Shown: positions 50,659 through 62,537 of the stretch, piece by piece | Layout of the letters: the number at the start of each line of letters is the position of its first letter | Numbering within the stretch: the stretch's first letter is position 1 | NCBI RefSeq assembly: GCF_003945595.2 | Contig: NW_024104359.1 | Location: 721,501-785,500 of the forward strand | Length of the DNA: 64,000 nt | Source: Pipra filicauda | Taxonomy: Eukaryota > Chordata > Aves > Passeriformes > Pipridae | Direction: 5' to 3' | Position numbers and translations under genes: made by a program | Notes under the pieces: generated by a model | What the model saw: only the letters and a program-made list of their open reading frames with translations | What the model was told of the DNA's origin: nothing | Database searches by the model: none

Positions 50659-51440
50659 CAGAAGGAGTGCAGAAGCCATGGTTGAATTCTTCATTTCCCT
50701 GATTCAGAGAAGACTGTGACATCCATGTGCCATATCTCAGGTAGGTGTTATCATATGTGTGTTATCACATCTAGCTGTTATCCATGCTCTGACTGGCTGT
50801 GGACTCTGATAAGACTTATCCCTCCATCTCAGAGGCAGAGCTTTGACAGTGTGTCCTTTTTTTCACACAGGAGATGTTTGTGTGAAAAGCAGCTCAGATC
50901 CCAAAGGCCTGACCAGTTGTGACTGAGCACAGAGGCTCCTTCACTTTGCTGTTTTTAAAGGCAGGATCCCAGTCAATGTTTCTTGTAGTCAAGGAGAATT
51001 TGAGTTCAAAGGAATTTAAATTGTGTCCCAGCAAAACACTACGGGTAGAAAGTTTGGATTCATGTTCTGGAGCTGTTTTATAACTAGAAAGTTTGGGGCC
51101 CATGAAGGACTAAAAAGATTTCCAGTGGTTTCAAGACCGATGGCAGATCTCTTGGGTGAAGTTTCCTATTATACAGGACTGCTGTACAGAGGCTGAACTG
51201 CACAATTTCCTTTGGAAGTGAAAAAAACTCCCAAGTATGACCATTAGTCTGTGGCCTTGCAGTCTGGCAGGACCCCTGGGTAAGCACCAGCTGATGGGAA
51301 CACACTCTGCAGGTTTTATAAACACGTAGAAGTTGTGAGCAGTGGTAACAGCTTTGGCACCTTGAAGAGCGTTTGTTTGTTGTTGCCAGAAGAAATCCTG
51401 CACTAACTAAACCTGTTGGACATCTGCCACTCACAGATGT

Positions 51441-51594
51441 ATCACAGGATCACAGACTGGTTTGGGTTGGAAGGGACCTCAAAGACTGTCTCATTCCACC
51501 CCTTCCACAGGCAGGGACACCTTCCACTAGCCCAGGTTGCTCCAAGCCCTGTCCAACCTGGCCTTGGACACTTCCAGGGATGGGGCAACCACAA
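51441..51594 (-). mobile_element. CR1 LINE 3' end fragment
   Basis: Contains TCACAGGATCACAGACTGG, GGTTGGAAGGGACCTCAAAG, TTCCACTAGCCCAGGTTGCT and GGACACTTCCAGGGATGGGG. This is CR1 in minus orientation. Confidence 0.92.
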
Positions 51595-51764
51595 CCCAAA
51601 TGAGGCATCTGTAAAGCATCCTCTGAGGTTAATATGCCAAACATCAAGTTTAAACCAAACCCTGCTCTTCTGGAAAAACTGTGCTCCCCTAAAGTGACAC
51701 TGTGGAGTGTCATCCAGCCTCTGCAAACCCTGAAGTTCTGGGCTGTGTGTTGCATCTCACACGA

Positions 51765-51787
51765 ATATATCATATAACATGATATAT
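51765..51787. repeat. AT-rich hairpin, 9-bp stem
   Basis: ATATATCAT, loop ATAAC, ATGATATAT. Confidence 0.9.
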
Positions 51788-53797
51788 GTGCATGGGCTTT
51801 GAAGTGAGCTGTAAAAAGCGCATTGCTAACAGTGTGAAGCTTGTTAAAATCAGGGGTTTAGCTGTTCCCTTCAAATAAGGAAAAGAAGCTGTTTTCAAGA
51901 AAAATATCCCAGATACTATAACTCCCACTAAAAAAATGGAAATTTATTTTCCATTAAAAAATACTTACTTTGCTTCAGACCAGACCATGTGCCTTTGATA
52001 TTTATAGAGAAATATTGGCATATTTTGTTATAAGGGTTATGTCCAAAAAGGATGGGTAATCCTGACTGATCCCAAGGCTTCATGTCTTCAGATAATCATA
52101 TAAAACCTACTTCTTGAACTAGTTTCAAAATTTGCACTGGAACACATGAACAGAGCCCCAAAAGACAGTGGACACTGGCCTGAGGGGAAAAAAAAAACAA
52201 ATTCAGAAATTTCAGTAAGCTCCCTCTGAAACCTAATTATTTCTCCAAATACCATTGTGATAAATGCAGTAAAAATCTGGGATGAGCAAATCAAAGTGGA
52301 ATATGAAGTTTACAATGTCGTCTACCCTATGGTTACTACAATCTATTAACCAACGCCATTTACGTGTCCCAAAACAGAGATAACCTTCTTTCCTCAAAAT
52401 ACCCTGCGAAAGTGAAAAAGTGAGAGTCTGACTTCAAAAGCTCTCCAGCCCTGTAACAGTAGATCAAGTGTATTTTAATTAGAAAAAGATTCAGACAGCA
52501 GAATACAGTTCTGGCTCTGGACCTAAACTGCTCTAACACACAGCCTGGCTGTCATGTTGCAGCTGGGGCCTCTTACTTTTACTGTGGAAATAAAAATGAA
52601 AAAATTCTCCGCTGTAACCTTGGTACGAGTCCAAATTGACAATAAAGTTCCTGGAGTTCCTTGGGATTTACTCTAACAGGAAGTTTTATCGCTCCATATC
52701 AGCATTAGTCATGCCTTAGGTTATAAGTCAAGTCAAAACAAAGCAATCACATATTAAATTGTGAAGGAAAAAGAAAGTAAAAGTGAAATCTTGAGTGTGC
52801 TACAGTCAATAATCTGATGCTGGCTTTAATAGAACCAGTGTGTCACCCAGAAAACTGCCTGTAGGAATTCCAGTCTTTGTTTCCTACACGTAATACACAT
52901 TACAGAGTAATTCTGAGAAGTGCAGACCTTAGGTAAATATAATGCATACTTGATTTGATTAGGAATTCCACTTTTAATCCATCATTTTTAAGTGTAAGAG
53001 GTCAGGAATTATTTTATTTAACTGTAACCTTCAGATTTCGACCTTTCTGGTCTCTGAAACTGGAGAACATCCACTTCTTAGCAGCCTGTTTCTTCTACAT
53101 GTCCTGTATGAACTCAAGAGCCATGTTGCTCTGTTGCAGCAGCTGCCTCCATTCTTTGAGGCACTGTACAAATCAAGCAACTTAAATTTAAGCAACCAGG
53201 AGGTTTACCTGAGCCACTGTAGAAAGCTCAGCATAATAAAATGTTATTTTACCAAAATTTGGCAGATTCACTCTTGTCGTTGCTGGCATTTGAATGCTAA
53301 AATATCCAATAATGTAGTTTGATTTCCAATTGTTTTGGTTATTTTACCCCTTGGAATACCACAGCTCTAGTCCAGATGTATTTTAATCTTCCTTGCTGCT
53401 TCTGCCAAGTTTCTGTTTTCCATTTGCTCTCATCATGAGCAGTATGTCTGTGTCACTTCCTCCCTATATGTTCAGGCTTTTCCTTGACTCATGCACTCTG
53501 TAAGAAGAAAAGCCCAAAGGCTCTTCAGGGTTGCTATTTTTAAATAAAAGAACTTCTATGGGGCTGTTTGGAAAGGAGATTGAAGATAATAAACAACATG
53601 CTGTAGATAACACACATGGAAAACTCATCTACAAAGTCTCCTGTCCCAGCCCTGTAGCAGGTCAGCATAAGTGAGACTCCAAAAAGCACAAAATATCCAA
53701 AGAGAAACCACAGAGAATCAGGTTTCCAAGTTTACCTGATGCTGTAGGGATTTGGGATATTTGCTGAAACATGTGGACTGTCCCCAGTGATCATGGA

Positions 53798-53929
53798 TAT
53801 CCCATCCCTGGAAGTGTCCAAGGCCAGGTTGGATGGAGCTGAGTGGTCTGGTGTCCCTGTGCATGGCAGGGGGGTTGGAATGAAAGGATCTTTAAGGTCC
53901 CTTCCAACTGGTTTGGTGATTCTATGAAC
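53798..53929 (+). mobile_element. CR1 LINE 3' end fragment
   Basis: Contains CCCTGGAAGTGTCCAAGGCC and GGATCTTTAAGGTCCCTTCC, ending GGTGATTCTATGA. This is CR1 in plus orientation. Confidence 0.9.
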
Positions 53930-55582
53930 TGCATCACCAGGTTTGTGGTATCTCTTCTCTCTCCCCCTCTCCTCCTCAAGGATTGGCCTGACTTATTGTA
54001 AACACACCTTTGATCCCTACAGATGCAAGGCCTCATGAACCAAGTCCTCCTCTTTTCACATCAAGGGCTGAATAAGTGGGAGGGAGAAGAGAGCTTCTTT
54101 GAGCCCAGAGACAAGAGAAGCAAAGATGTCCCAAGGGCAGCACAGAGATGGTGAGCTCAGCCCATTCCTGTGTGAATTTTCACCCCCTTTTAAACCACAG
54201 AGCACCTTCTTGAGGCACCACCAGTTCCTGTGTCTGCTGGCGTCACACATTGCAGTTCTGAACCCTCACCTGGGCACAAAGTGATCTCACATTTAAAGTA
54301 GAATGAGTGGCAAACAGCAAGAATATGTTCAGAGTGCACCAGGCTTCTCTGTCACGAAACAGCAAGAGACATCTAGGTAAGGCACAGCCTGGGTTTGGGT
54401 TTCTGCCAGGATATAAATGTACTCCAGCAAAGATCTTTGTGGTATTGAATGGTGCCAGGGTGCCAGGCAGATGCTGGGCTGTGAGGGTGATGACTGTGCT
54501 CTGGCAATGTGATTGCACTGCAGGGAGTGTAATCAGGAGTAAAATCCCTGATGCTGCTTAATGCCCTAATCCTGTTCACATTCCTGTTTTACTTCCGCTT
54601 TCCTGTTACTTTTGCCTCAACAAATAGTTCCAACAGAAGCTTCTCTTCGAAAATCTTGTGGGTTACAGTTTAGTATGAAAAGTAATGATAGGTTTTTTTT
54701 CTGTGATTCCAGTATGTATAAAGTGTTTTTCCATGTCATTACAGGCTAGTCGATGGCACAGCTCAGCCTTTCCCTCCTGGCTCACTCTCCTCTACCCAGA
54801 CACCTATTTGCATGAAACTTTCAGGAATGTCATATCTGACATTGCTGCCCTCTGGTAATTCTGCTTGAATCAGACAATGAATTTCGAGGTTTGAAGGAGG
54901 ACAACACACAAACACAACACCCTTGGCTGATTGCAACATCATTTCCTAAGGAAATTAATTAAAAAAAAAAATCAAACAAAAAAAGCAAGCACTGAGCTGG
55001 ACTTGGTGTGTCTCAGAGGCTGCTCATCATCATGGCCAGAGCACAAGGATGTCTGATAATGTAGATGAGCAGGTTTTACTCTCAAGGTTCATGATTTACT
55101 ATGCAGTAACTCCACACTGAGGCTCTCACCAGCAGCCATGGCACTTCTTTATTCACAATGTAAATGTGCTCTGTAAATGCTTGTAAAACTTTATGAGCTC
55201 AAACGCCTCCAAGCACTTACAATCCAGGTATGGGTAATAAATCCTGCATGTGCAAGAGTCTCCTGTCCCTCCCCAAAATTTCAGGGCACAGCTCGTGTCA
55301 CATCACAGGCAAAGAGCTCCTCTACAGTGATGAGCAGTGTCATTAGGATTTTTTGTTAACTAATTCTAAAAGACACAAGTCCCCTTGTAAGGAGCTGTAC
55401 CAGAGATTTAATTAACTTTATTTTTTTCATCCACCAGCTGTTGCCTTCATCTCACACGCTCCCTGCCTTACTTATTGATGCTGCAGAGCACCCCCGCCCT
55501 CATCAGGGATTTCTTTATTTCTCTGAGAGGTGTTTTAGGGTGTACAGCAGCAGCCTGGTTGTTCTCGATCTTCTGGAGAGTT

Positions 55583-55599
55583 CCCACTAGGTGGCACCG
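55583..55599 (+). promoter_or_regulatory. CTCF-like binding motif (plus)
   Basis: The plus strand reads CCCACTAGGTGGCACCG, which agrees with the CTCF core CCACTAGGTGGCA at nearly every position. It is in unique sequence, 7.3 kb from the minus-strand motif at 48.27 kb. Binding is predicted from sequence only. Confidence 0.45.
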
Positions 55600-56671
55600 A
55601 TATCCAGCATTCCCTCTCCGCCCTGCGTGTGAATTCCTCTTGCTTTGCTCCAGGTCTTCTCTCCCTTTTTGCAGCATTTCCAAACTCTGAGCTCATCGGT
55701 CCTAATAACTGCAAAAACAAACAGCTCCTGGGGTCTTTTTTTCCCTGTCCTTACAGTGCTGAACGGATCCAAGATCAATTCCCAGTGTAATTTCTACAGC
55801 TGGTTCAAGAATCTAACTGGTATAACCATTAATTATATCTTTTAGGACCACCTTCAGACAAGGCCTTAGTGGTTCTTTACTTTGTCATCCTCACGTGCAT
55901 AATAAACCTGATCTCTGCAAGAACATCCCTTATCCCAGACAGAATGAGGAGCTGGGAAATGGGGAAAGCTGTGAAGAAAACTGATGTGGCAGTGACTGTG
56001 AGCTGCCAGCAGCCATTTATCTTCCAGTAAATAAGAGGATGGAGAGAGGGTCCTACACAAAGGTTTTGGTAGCAAATAAAAAATACTAATTCTCTCAACA
56101 GGAAGTAGTCAAGAGAAGTTCCTCACTAATAGGTCTGAAGTAATTTTGGATATCTTTCAGGGAAAGAGATTGAGATTTTTCAGACAGGCTTTTCTCAAAT
56201 TCAGCTCTTTTCTCCACTCCTCTGTATTTTTATATGTTCCCAAACAAATCTGTAAAATTCCTTTGCACTGGAGCTAATTTTAGTTTGTAATGTAACAGTA
56301 AACACTTCCAAGACTAACAATTAGGACAGATAGTCGTGCTTTGGGAGAGAAGCCTGCACACGTTTTCCTGGTGAATAAGAGCAGCACAAAAGCTAGAAGT
56401 CAATAACTCCAATTAAATTAAAACCACAATTTGGGGATAATCCTGTAACTGACTGGAAAAACAGCTTCTGAGTCTGGCAGGCCTTGATAACATCACTATC
56501 AGAGATAGCAGTCCCCTGAAGACAAAAATGAATGTGGATATGGCTGTTAAAGTCCAGAGTTCATTTTAAGCTCATTTAAATTTCTTTATCTGCATTTCTT
56601 CAGATTTTATACGTAAATTCCAGAGTGTTTGTTTTCTCTCCTCAAGTTAATTCTGCAAAGTAACAGCTTCC

Positions 56672-56693
56672 AAACTCCATTTAAATGGAGTTT
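56672..56693. repeat. 22-bp perfect palindrome
   Basis: The half-site AAACTCCATTT is followed directly by its exact reverse complement with no spacer. Immediately afterwards the sequence repeats TTTAAATG once more. Confidence 0.95.
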
Positions 56694-59389
56694 AAATGTC
56701 ACATCCTTAAATCACAAAGATATCCCAGATATAAATATCAATGAGAAGTACATTAAGTTCATCACTCACTATCTTACAGTGCAACGATAATGGAAACTAT
56801 TATGAAGATGAGATTTCTGGAAGGCCAGTTTTACAGCTGTGGGATATCAGGCCCTGGCTTTTGTTCAGGTGCTGGAAAACCAAAAGCTGTGAAAAAAAAA
56901 AATGGATAAGTCTGACGAGACTGGAAAAATCAGGGGATGGAACAATTCAAAATTCACTGACTTATTTGCTCCCGCCTCTGCCATGGCCTCCAGTCTGGAC
57001 AGCACAGTGGGAAATGCACCAGGAAAATGTAATCACTGGAGATTATTCTATGTATGAGAAGAAAAACAATGTCTGTAGTCAGCGTTCCCAAGCTCAACAA
57101 TTTCCTCTAACTCATAAAATACGGAATGCAACTGCTGCCTTTTGAAACTGTAAAAGGGGGAAGCCCATTTCCCTCACAGCGAGGACACAGAATTCCCCAG
57201 CCCTCAACTGCACGGAAAAACCGCCAGGCTCCTGTGTTCTTACACCTCCATGGTGTTCCCCCAGGAGCTGGATTTTTTCCCTGCCATTCCCACCTCACTG
57301 CAGCACAATCCCCCGGCTTTGATGTGCTGTTGTTCGTGCTACAAAACTCATCCCCCTGCGCCGGGCAGCCTGAATTGTTGTTTTTTGTTTGCATTTCACC
57401 CGGTGGTTCAGAGGCATCTGCAGCATCAACAAAACACACAAAAGCAAAATACCCACAGAATCCCTGTTTTAATGCAAATAAAACGTGCTGTTAGATCAGT
57501 GCCCAAAGGCTCAAATATCCAAATAATCGTTGGAGTATCCAGATTATCATTAGCACTCAATCATTATTATTGTTCTTTTTTGTTCCTGGGAACGCAGGGG
57601 TTTCCAGTTGCAAATTTCTCATAAGGTGGATCATCTGCCCCTTGTTTTGGGATCCTAATTTCAGTGTTTACTCTTGTTTTTATAGCAGCTGTCACATTAA
57701 GAACAACAGAGCATGTAATGGCATGAGGAGGGTTTTTTTTCTGGGGATTGCAGCAAAAGGCTGATCAAATTTCAGTGTTTCTTAGAAGTTTCTCTGCCTT
57801 GACAGGCAAGTAATGGCTCCAGCACAGGATACATTGAGGTTCAGCTGTGGTGACTGTACGGCAGTGACATAAAGCAATGTATGGCAATTCCAAGTGCATC
57901 CTTTGTGTCACACATAAGTGAATTTGTAGATCTGTGGCAAATACAGCTCCATTACTTCCTAGTCCTGCTAAAACATCTGTGCATTTTAGTGCATCTGCTC
58001 ACCTGCATTAATTATTTACAAAGGATAATGTGTTGGAGCCACTATAATGACAAGATTATTTAAGTCAGGAAGCACCAGGAACAAGATACCCAAAGTCACA
58101 GTGTAGCCTCCTTAGTCATCTCCACCAGTATCCACATTTCTCACCTCAGCACGGTATGTTATTTAAATTATTCTATGGAGCCACATAGAATTATTTCTGG
58201 TGTTTCATCCCCACTCCTACTATGAATGCTGAGAGATTTAGAAAAACGTATCTTTATATGCATTCATGAAGTAGAAATCAATCATCACCTCCTGTTCCAC
58301 ACCCGGAATTTAGGGCACCAGAACACAAATGTCAAAGCTCTGTTAATTTTGAGTGTCTAATTTGGGATACCTTGTTTGATTTTTTTCCCCCAGCACTTTC
58401 TATATCAAAACACAACCCTCCTTGACCTCACCTCAAATTTAGACATCAACAAACAGAGTTCAACTGATTACTCAAACTGGGCACTCAGACATAGGCCAGC
58501 TATAAAAATCCTGACTTCCCCTCATGTCACAGACTGTGACCTCAGGCAGGGATAAAGTCATTTTTTCCCAGGAGCATTCACCTCTTCAAGCCCAACCTTT
58601 TTATTCCTTCAGTTCCTGATCACTAATAAATGGCACTGAGAATTAAAACAATCTTTGTATGCATTAGTAAGCTTCAGCCACTGGACAGAAAGGTCATTCT
58701 TGGCTAAACATCTGCAGCTGGAATGCACTTTGTAGCTGGTGAGGTAAAAACACATGCCTTGCCAGAACATTCCTTAGCTTTTGGCAACCAAGGGCTGTGA
58801 CATGTGTGGGACAACCTTCACTGTACATTTCCATCACTTTGGATCCCTGATCCACTGATGGGTAGGATTAAAAAATATATATATAAGTAAATAAAAGACC
58901 TGATGCCTGATCCATCCAACTGCTGTGCTCCTGCTTCCTTCTGGAAAACCTCAAAGCTGTTCAATGGTCACTTTTGTTAGAAACTGGTATCCCTAGTTAC
59001 AAAATAATTGTGGCATCAAGTTTAGTAAAACTGACAGTGAAAAACAGGAAAGAAAGTGCGAAAGACTTACACTATGAGGAGGAAAATGGGCAAAGGAGGA
59101 AAAAAAAGAAACCCCAAACGTAGGTCTGTGATGTCCAAATTACGGAGGACTGGCTTCCCACATCTGGTGTTGACAGTGAGAACCCATGTCCCTGAAAAAT
59201 GGGGTGTTTCCACCATCTCTCCCCTGATCAGCTTCTCAGTTACCCAGTTGAATCTGAGTCCGTGTAGCCTTTCCTTCTGTGAGGGATCTCACAGGGTTGT
59301 ACTTGATATATTGCTCCTCTCATTTCTCAACACTTAGAGGAACTTCATTTTTGCTCAACATTTCTGCGACCCAGTCGTATCTGACTGAA

Positions 59390-59411
59390 GTTGGCCAATC
59401 CCTTGGCCAAC
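59390..59411. repeat. Inverted repeat of TTGGCCAA boxes
   Basis: GTTGGCCAA, spacer TCCC, TTGGCCAAC. Each arm contains the self-complementary TTGGCCAA, giving paired NFI half-sites (TTGGC/GCCAA) and a CCAAT motif. Confidence 0.9.
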
Positions 59412-60006
59412 GGCTCGTCCTCTCAGCACACACTGAGGGTTTGATTGCACAAGCCTCATTTGCTCGGGAAATGAAGCTAAAGGTGATAAATAGGTGTGTA
59501 TAAATTCCTGCCTTGAATTCCCTTTGCAGCCTCAAAGCAGGCTCGGAAAGCACTTATCCCCCATCTTTTCTGATTATATCAGTAATGTACCCAGAGATTA
59601 GTCAAAGCAACATTCCTCTCCTAGCAACTAATTTAAGGCTTTTGAATATATTGGAGTCTCTTTTAGGTCCAAACCTTTCTATTTTGGGACTTCCAATTCA
59701 AATTTGCCTAATAGCTTTGCATAATAGTCCCTTGCTCCCAATAAATTCCTCACTTTAGCTTTAATTGGTTTGCTCATGAAGAATCACAATTTACACAAGG
59801 TGAAGAGGAGATATATCACTAGCTAATAATGGGTATAAGTAATATTTGATTAAATAGAGTGAGATACTAATTTGCTTTTTTTCCTCAGCATTTGTTAATG
59901 ATGTTGTCAAATTCTAAAAGTAGATAAAGTATATTTACACCATAATGAATTTAATGCATTTGGAATAGGTATTAAAAACAACATGAGTTCAGTGTCCTCT
60001 TAAATT

Positions 60007-60046
60007 TACATTTTAACATTTTTTAACATTTTTTAACATTTTTAAA
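60007..60046. repeat. AACATTTTTT tandem repeat
   Basis: Three to four copies of a 10-base ACATTTTTTA unit. Confidence 0.85.
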
Positions 60047-60857
60047 TGTTAGCCAATTGTTCTCCAGTGCAAACAAATCAAAACTGAAGTCATAGGCTGA
60101 TTTTATGGAAGGTGATGTAAGCAACAAGTGCAAACACAAGAAATTAAATCATTGAAGAGCTGCAATACTGAAGTATAAATCACTTTCAATGATTTCAAAG
60201 TCTCAGTCTCAAAATAAAGAATTGTCTCATTTTACTCAGCTGAGCTCAGCCTGAGGTGCCTGGAAGGGGAAAAAGCACAAGGCAGCTCTGAAGGAGTCTG
60301 GGAGAGAGAAGGGACCTGGAGTTTGGGGGATACTAAGAAACCTTCTGGGAACACTTTGTGAAAGAAATAGATGCTATAAAGCAGCATGAAAATGCCTCAA
60401 CTTGAAACACTCATGGTTTGGAACAAAAGATTTTAAATGTAACTTTGAGTATCTTAGGAAGCTTTGTAAAGGCAAGGAAAAAAATTACGATTTTTTTTTT
60501 CCAGTTATCACTATTTCAAAGCCATTACAGTTCCTTCCTGGGTGTCTAATGCAACATTTTGAAAACTTTGGTCTTCAGATGGAGAGAAAGGCATTCTGAT
60601 AAATTAAAATATAACAAACAGATATTTGAAATACACTTAGTTAAACCATACCAGCTTGTTGTACTGACTGCTATTAATTACTGGTGTATGTAGAATATTT
60701 GTAGAATATTTGAATAAGAATTTTTTTAAGCTTCTTTGATGTAGTTTTTACTTTAAGGCCAGAATAATGCCTATGAAAAACATAGATTAGTTAGATATTT
60801 TTAGAAAAAATAACTTTGGAGTATATCTTTGATTTTTTTTTTTTTTTAAATTAACTA

Positions 60858-60880
60858 ACTCAAGCTAGTTTAGCTTGAGT
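60858..60880. repeat. Perfect hairpin, 10-bp stem and 3-base loop
   Basis: ACTCAAGCTA, loop GTT, then TAGCTTGAGT. A run of 15 T lies just upstream (60833-60847). Confidence 0.95.
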
Positions 60881-61171
60881 CTTGGTTGGGTTTTGTTTTT
60901 CCTGTAATAAAATAGACTGGGAGAGAGAACTGTGTTTAGCCTAATTCTGAAGTTATGCCAGTGTGTCACCTTTTTACACACCCCAGTGGGATTTGGGAGC
61001 ACTGTTAGTTACCAGAGACACACTCTGTGCCTGAATTAAGTGGCCTGGGCTGGGCTCTGGAAGAGGGAAAGGCCAAGAGCAGTGAAGGCCATGACACAGC
61101 ACCCAAAACAAACTGAGGCAAACGACCTATGAAAAAATAAGTTATTATGATGAGTAGGTTTACACTGACTG

Positions 61172-61384
61172 TTGGGGGAAACATTCTTCCCCATGAGAGT
61201 GATGAGGCCCTGGTACAGGTTGCCCAGAGCAGCTGTGGCTGCCCCATCCCTGGAAGTGTCCAAGGCCAGGTTGGATGGGGCTTGGAGCAACCTGGTCCAG
61301 TGGAAGGTGTCCCTGCCCATGGCAGGGGGTAGGAATGAGATGAGTTTTAATGTCTCTTCCAACCCAGGCCATTCTGTGATTTTT
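61172..61384 (+). mobile_element. CR1 LINE 3' end upstream of GOLIM4
   Basis: Contains GGGGAAACATTCTTCCCCAT, CCCTGGAAGTGTCCAAGGCC and CTTCCAACCCAGGCCATTCT, ending TGTGATTTTTTG. This is CR1 in plus orientation. It lies about 0.65 kb before the GOLIM4 CpG island. Confidence 0.9.
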
Positions 61385-61500
61385 TGAAGGGTGTGCCTCA
61401 GGTGCTTGGCTATAAGAACAGGCTCTTCGGGGCTTTGCCTTCCCCTCACCTCTCAGCCCCAGACGGTGCTGGCTGTGCCACACAGACCATGAGCTGTGTG

Positions 61501-61592
61501 TCACCTCTGCTGTCACACACCTGCTGTCACACCCCCGTGTCACATATACCCCACGTCACACCCCCGTGTCACTCACACCCCTATTCATCCCC
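61501..61592. repeat. TCACACCCC-type degenerate tandem repeat
   Basis: Several imperfect copies of a TGTCACACCCCCG motif lie between a CR1 copy and the G-rich minisatellite. It looks like a second small, C-rich tandem array. Confidence 0.6.
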
Positions 61593-61636
61593 CTCCCCTC
61601 ACACAGGGGGATGAGGCCCCCCCTTACTTGTTCTGG

Positions 61637-62042
61637 GGGATGAGGAGATGAGGATGTGAGGATGTGGGGGTATGGGGATGATGTGAGGATGTGGGGATAT
61701 GGGGATGTGGGGATATGGGGATGTGGGGATGAGGGGATGTGGGGAAGTGAGGATGATGTGAGGATGTGGGGATATGGGGATGTGGGGGTGAGGGGATGTG
61801 GGGATGATGTGAGGATGATGTGGGGGTGAGAGGATGTGGGGATATGAGGATGATGTGAGGATGTGGGGATTTGGACATGTAGGGATGTGGAGATCTGGGG
61901 ATATGAGGATGTGGAGATCTGGGGATGTGAGGATGTGAGGTGTGAGGATGTGAGATGTGGGGATGTGAGGACGTGGGGAGGTGAGGATGTAGGGAGGTGA
62001 GGACGTGGGGATGCGGGGATATGAGGACGCGTGGATGCAGGG
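61637..62042. repeat. G-rich minisatellite upstream of GOLIM4
   Basis: About 400 bases of degenerate tandem repeats of a 9-base unit (GGGGATGTG, with GGGGATATG and GAGGATGTG variants, and occasional insertions of GATGAT). The purine-rich strand is the plus strand. It ends where the GOLIM4 CpG island begins. It is the cause of the long minus-strand frames rich in His-Pro-His-Ile and Thr-Ser-Pro, which are not genes. Confidence 0.9.
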
Positions 62043-62537
62043 GCGGGCGGGGAAGCATCGCCCCGCTCCGGACGGACGCTGCGGGCACCCAATGCGCTCC
62101 GGCGCCGCCGCCCCGGAGGGAGGGCAGAGCCCCGCGCTCGGACCCAATGAGGCCGCGCCCGGAGCGGGACTTCCTTCGGGGATCCCGCGGCAGGAGCCGC
62201 GGCGGAGCGGGGGACACGTAAGTGCGGGGCCGGGGAGGTGCCTTTGTTCCCGCATCCCGCGGTTCCAGCGCCGCCCCCGCCCGGGCCGCGGGGACCGGGG
62301 CAGGGACACGGGGCATCCCCAGCATGAGCCCCGCCGGCCCCGCTCCTGCCCGCGCCCGGGAACCCGCCCGGGGCAGCGCGGCGGTGCCCAGGGGCTGAGG
62401 CTGCTCGGCCGGCCCCGCCTCCGTCCCTCCTTCCTCCCCTTCCTCCTCCTCCTCCTCCTCCCGGGGCCTCCGATGCCGCCGCCTCCCGCCCGCTGCTGAG
62501 CCGTGACGGGCGGGGGCCCCGGGACCCCGCCGGGGAC
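62030..62537 (+). promoter_or_regulatory. GOLIM4: GOLIM4 promoter CpG island and 5' UTR
   Basis: Very GC-rich sequence leading into the GOLIM4 start codon. It holds a GC-box cluster (62038-62053), two CCAAT-type motifs (CCCAATG at about 62088 and CCCAATGA at about 62143), further CCGCCCC boxes near 62270-62285, and a pyrimidine tract of TCC repeats (62419-62462). No TATA box is obvious, as is usual for a housekeeping-type CpG promoter. The transcription start cannot be fixed by eye. Confidence 0.55.
62473..62499 (+). other. Short upstream ORF in GOLIM4 5' leader
   Basis: An ATG followed by seven codons and TGA encodes MPPPPARC and ends 38 bases before the GOLIM4 ATG. The context (CTCCGATGC) is weak. 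It matters only if transcription starts upstream of 62473, which is likely but not shown. Confidence 0.4.

Larger units (their letters stand above)
49101..61171. other. Intergenic, upstream of GOLIM4
   Basis: Outside the three CR1 copies, the CTCF-like motif at 55583 and the inverted repeats listed separately, I see AT-rich unique sequence. A slightly GC-richer patch at about 57140-57420 holds overlapping open frames on both strands that match nothing I recognise. Confidence 0.6.

Noticed and set aside
57107..57494. Overlapping ORFs of 110 and 122 codons on opposite strands
   Set aside because: Both frames are open because of locally higher GC. Neither resembles a known family, and no clear exon boundaries are present.
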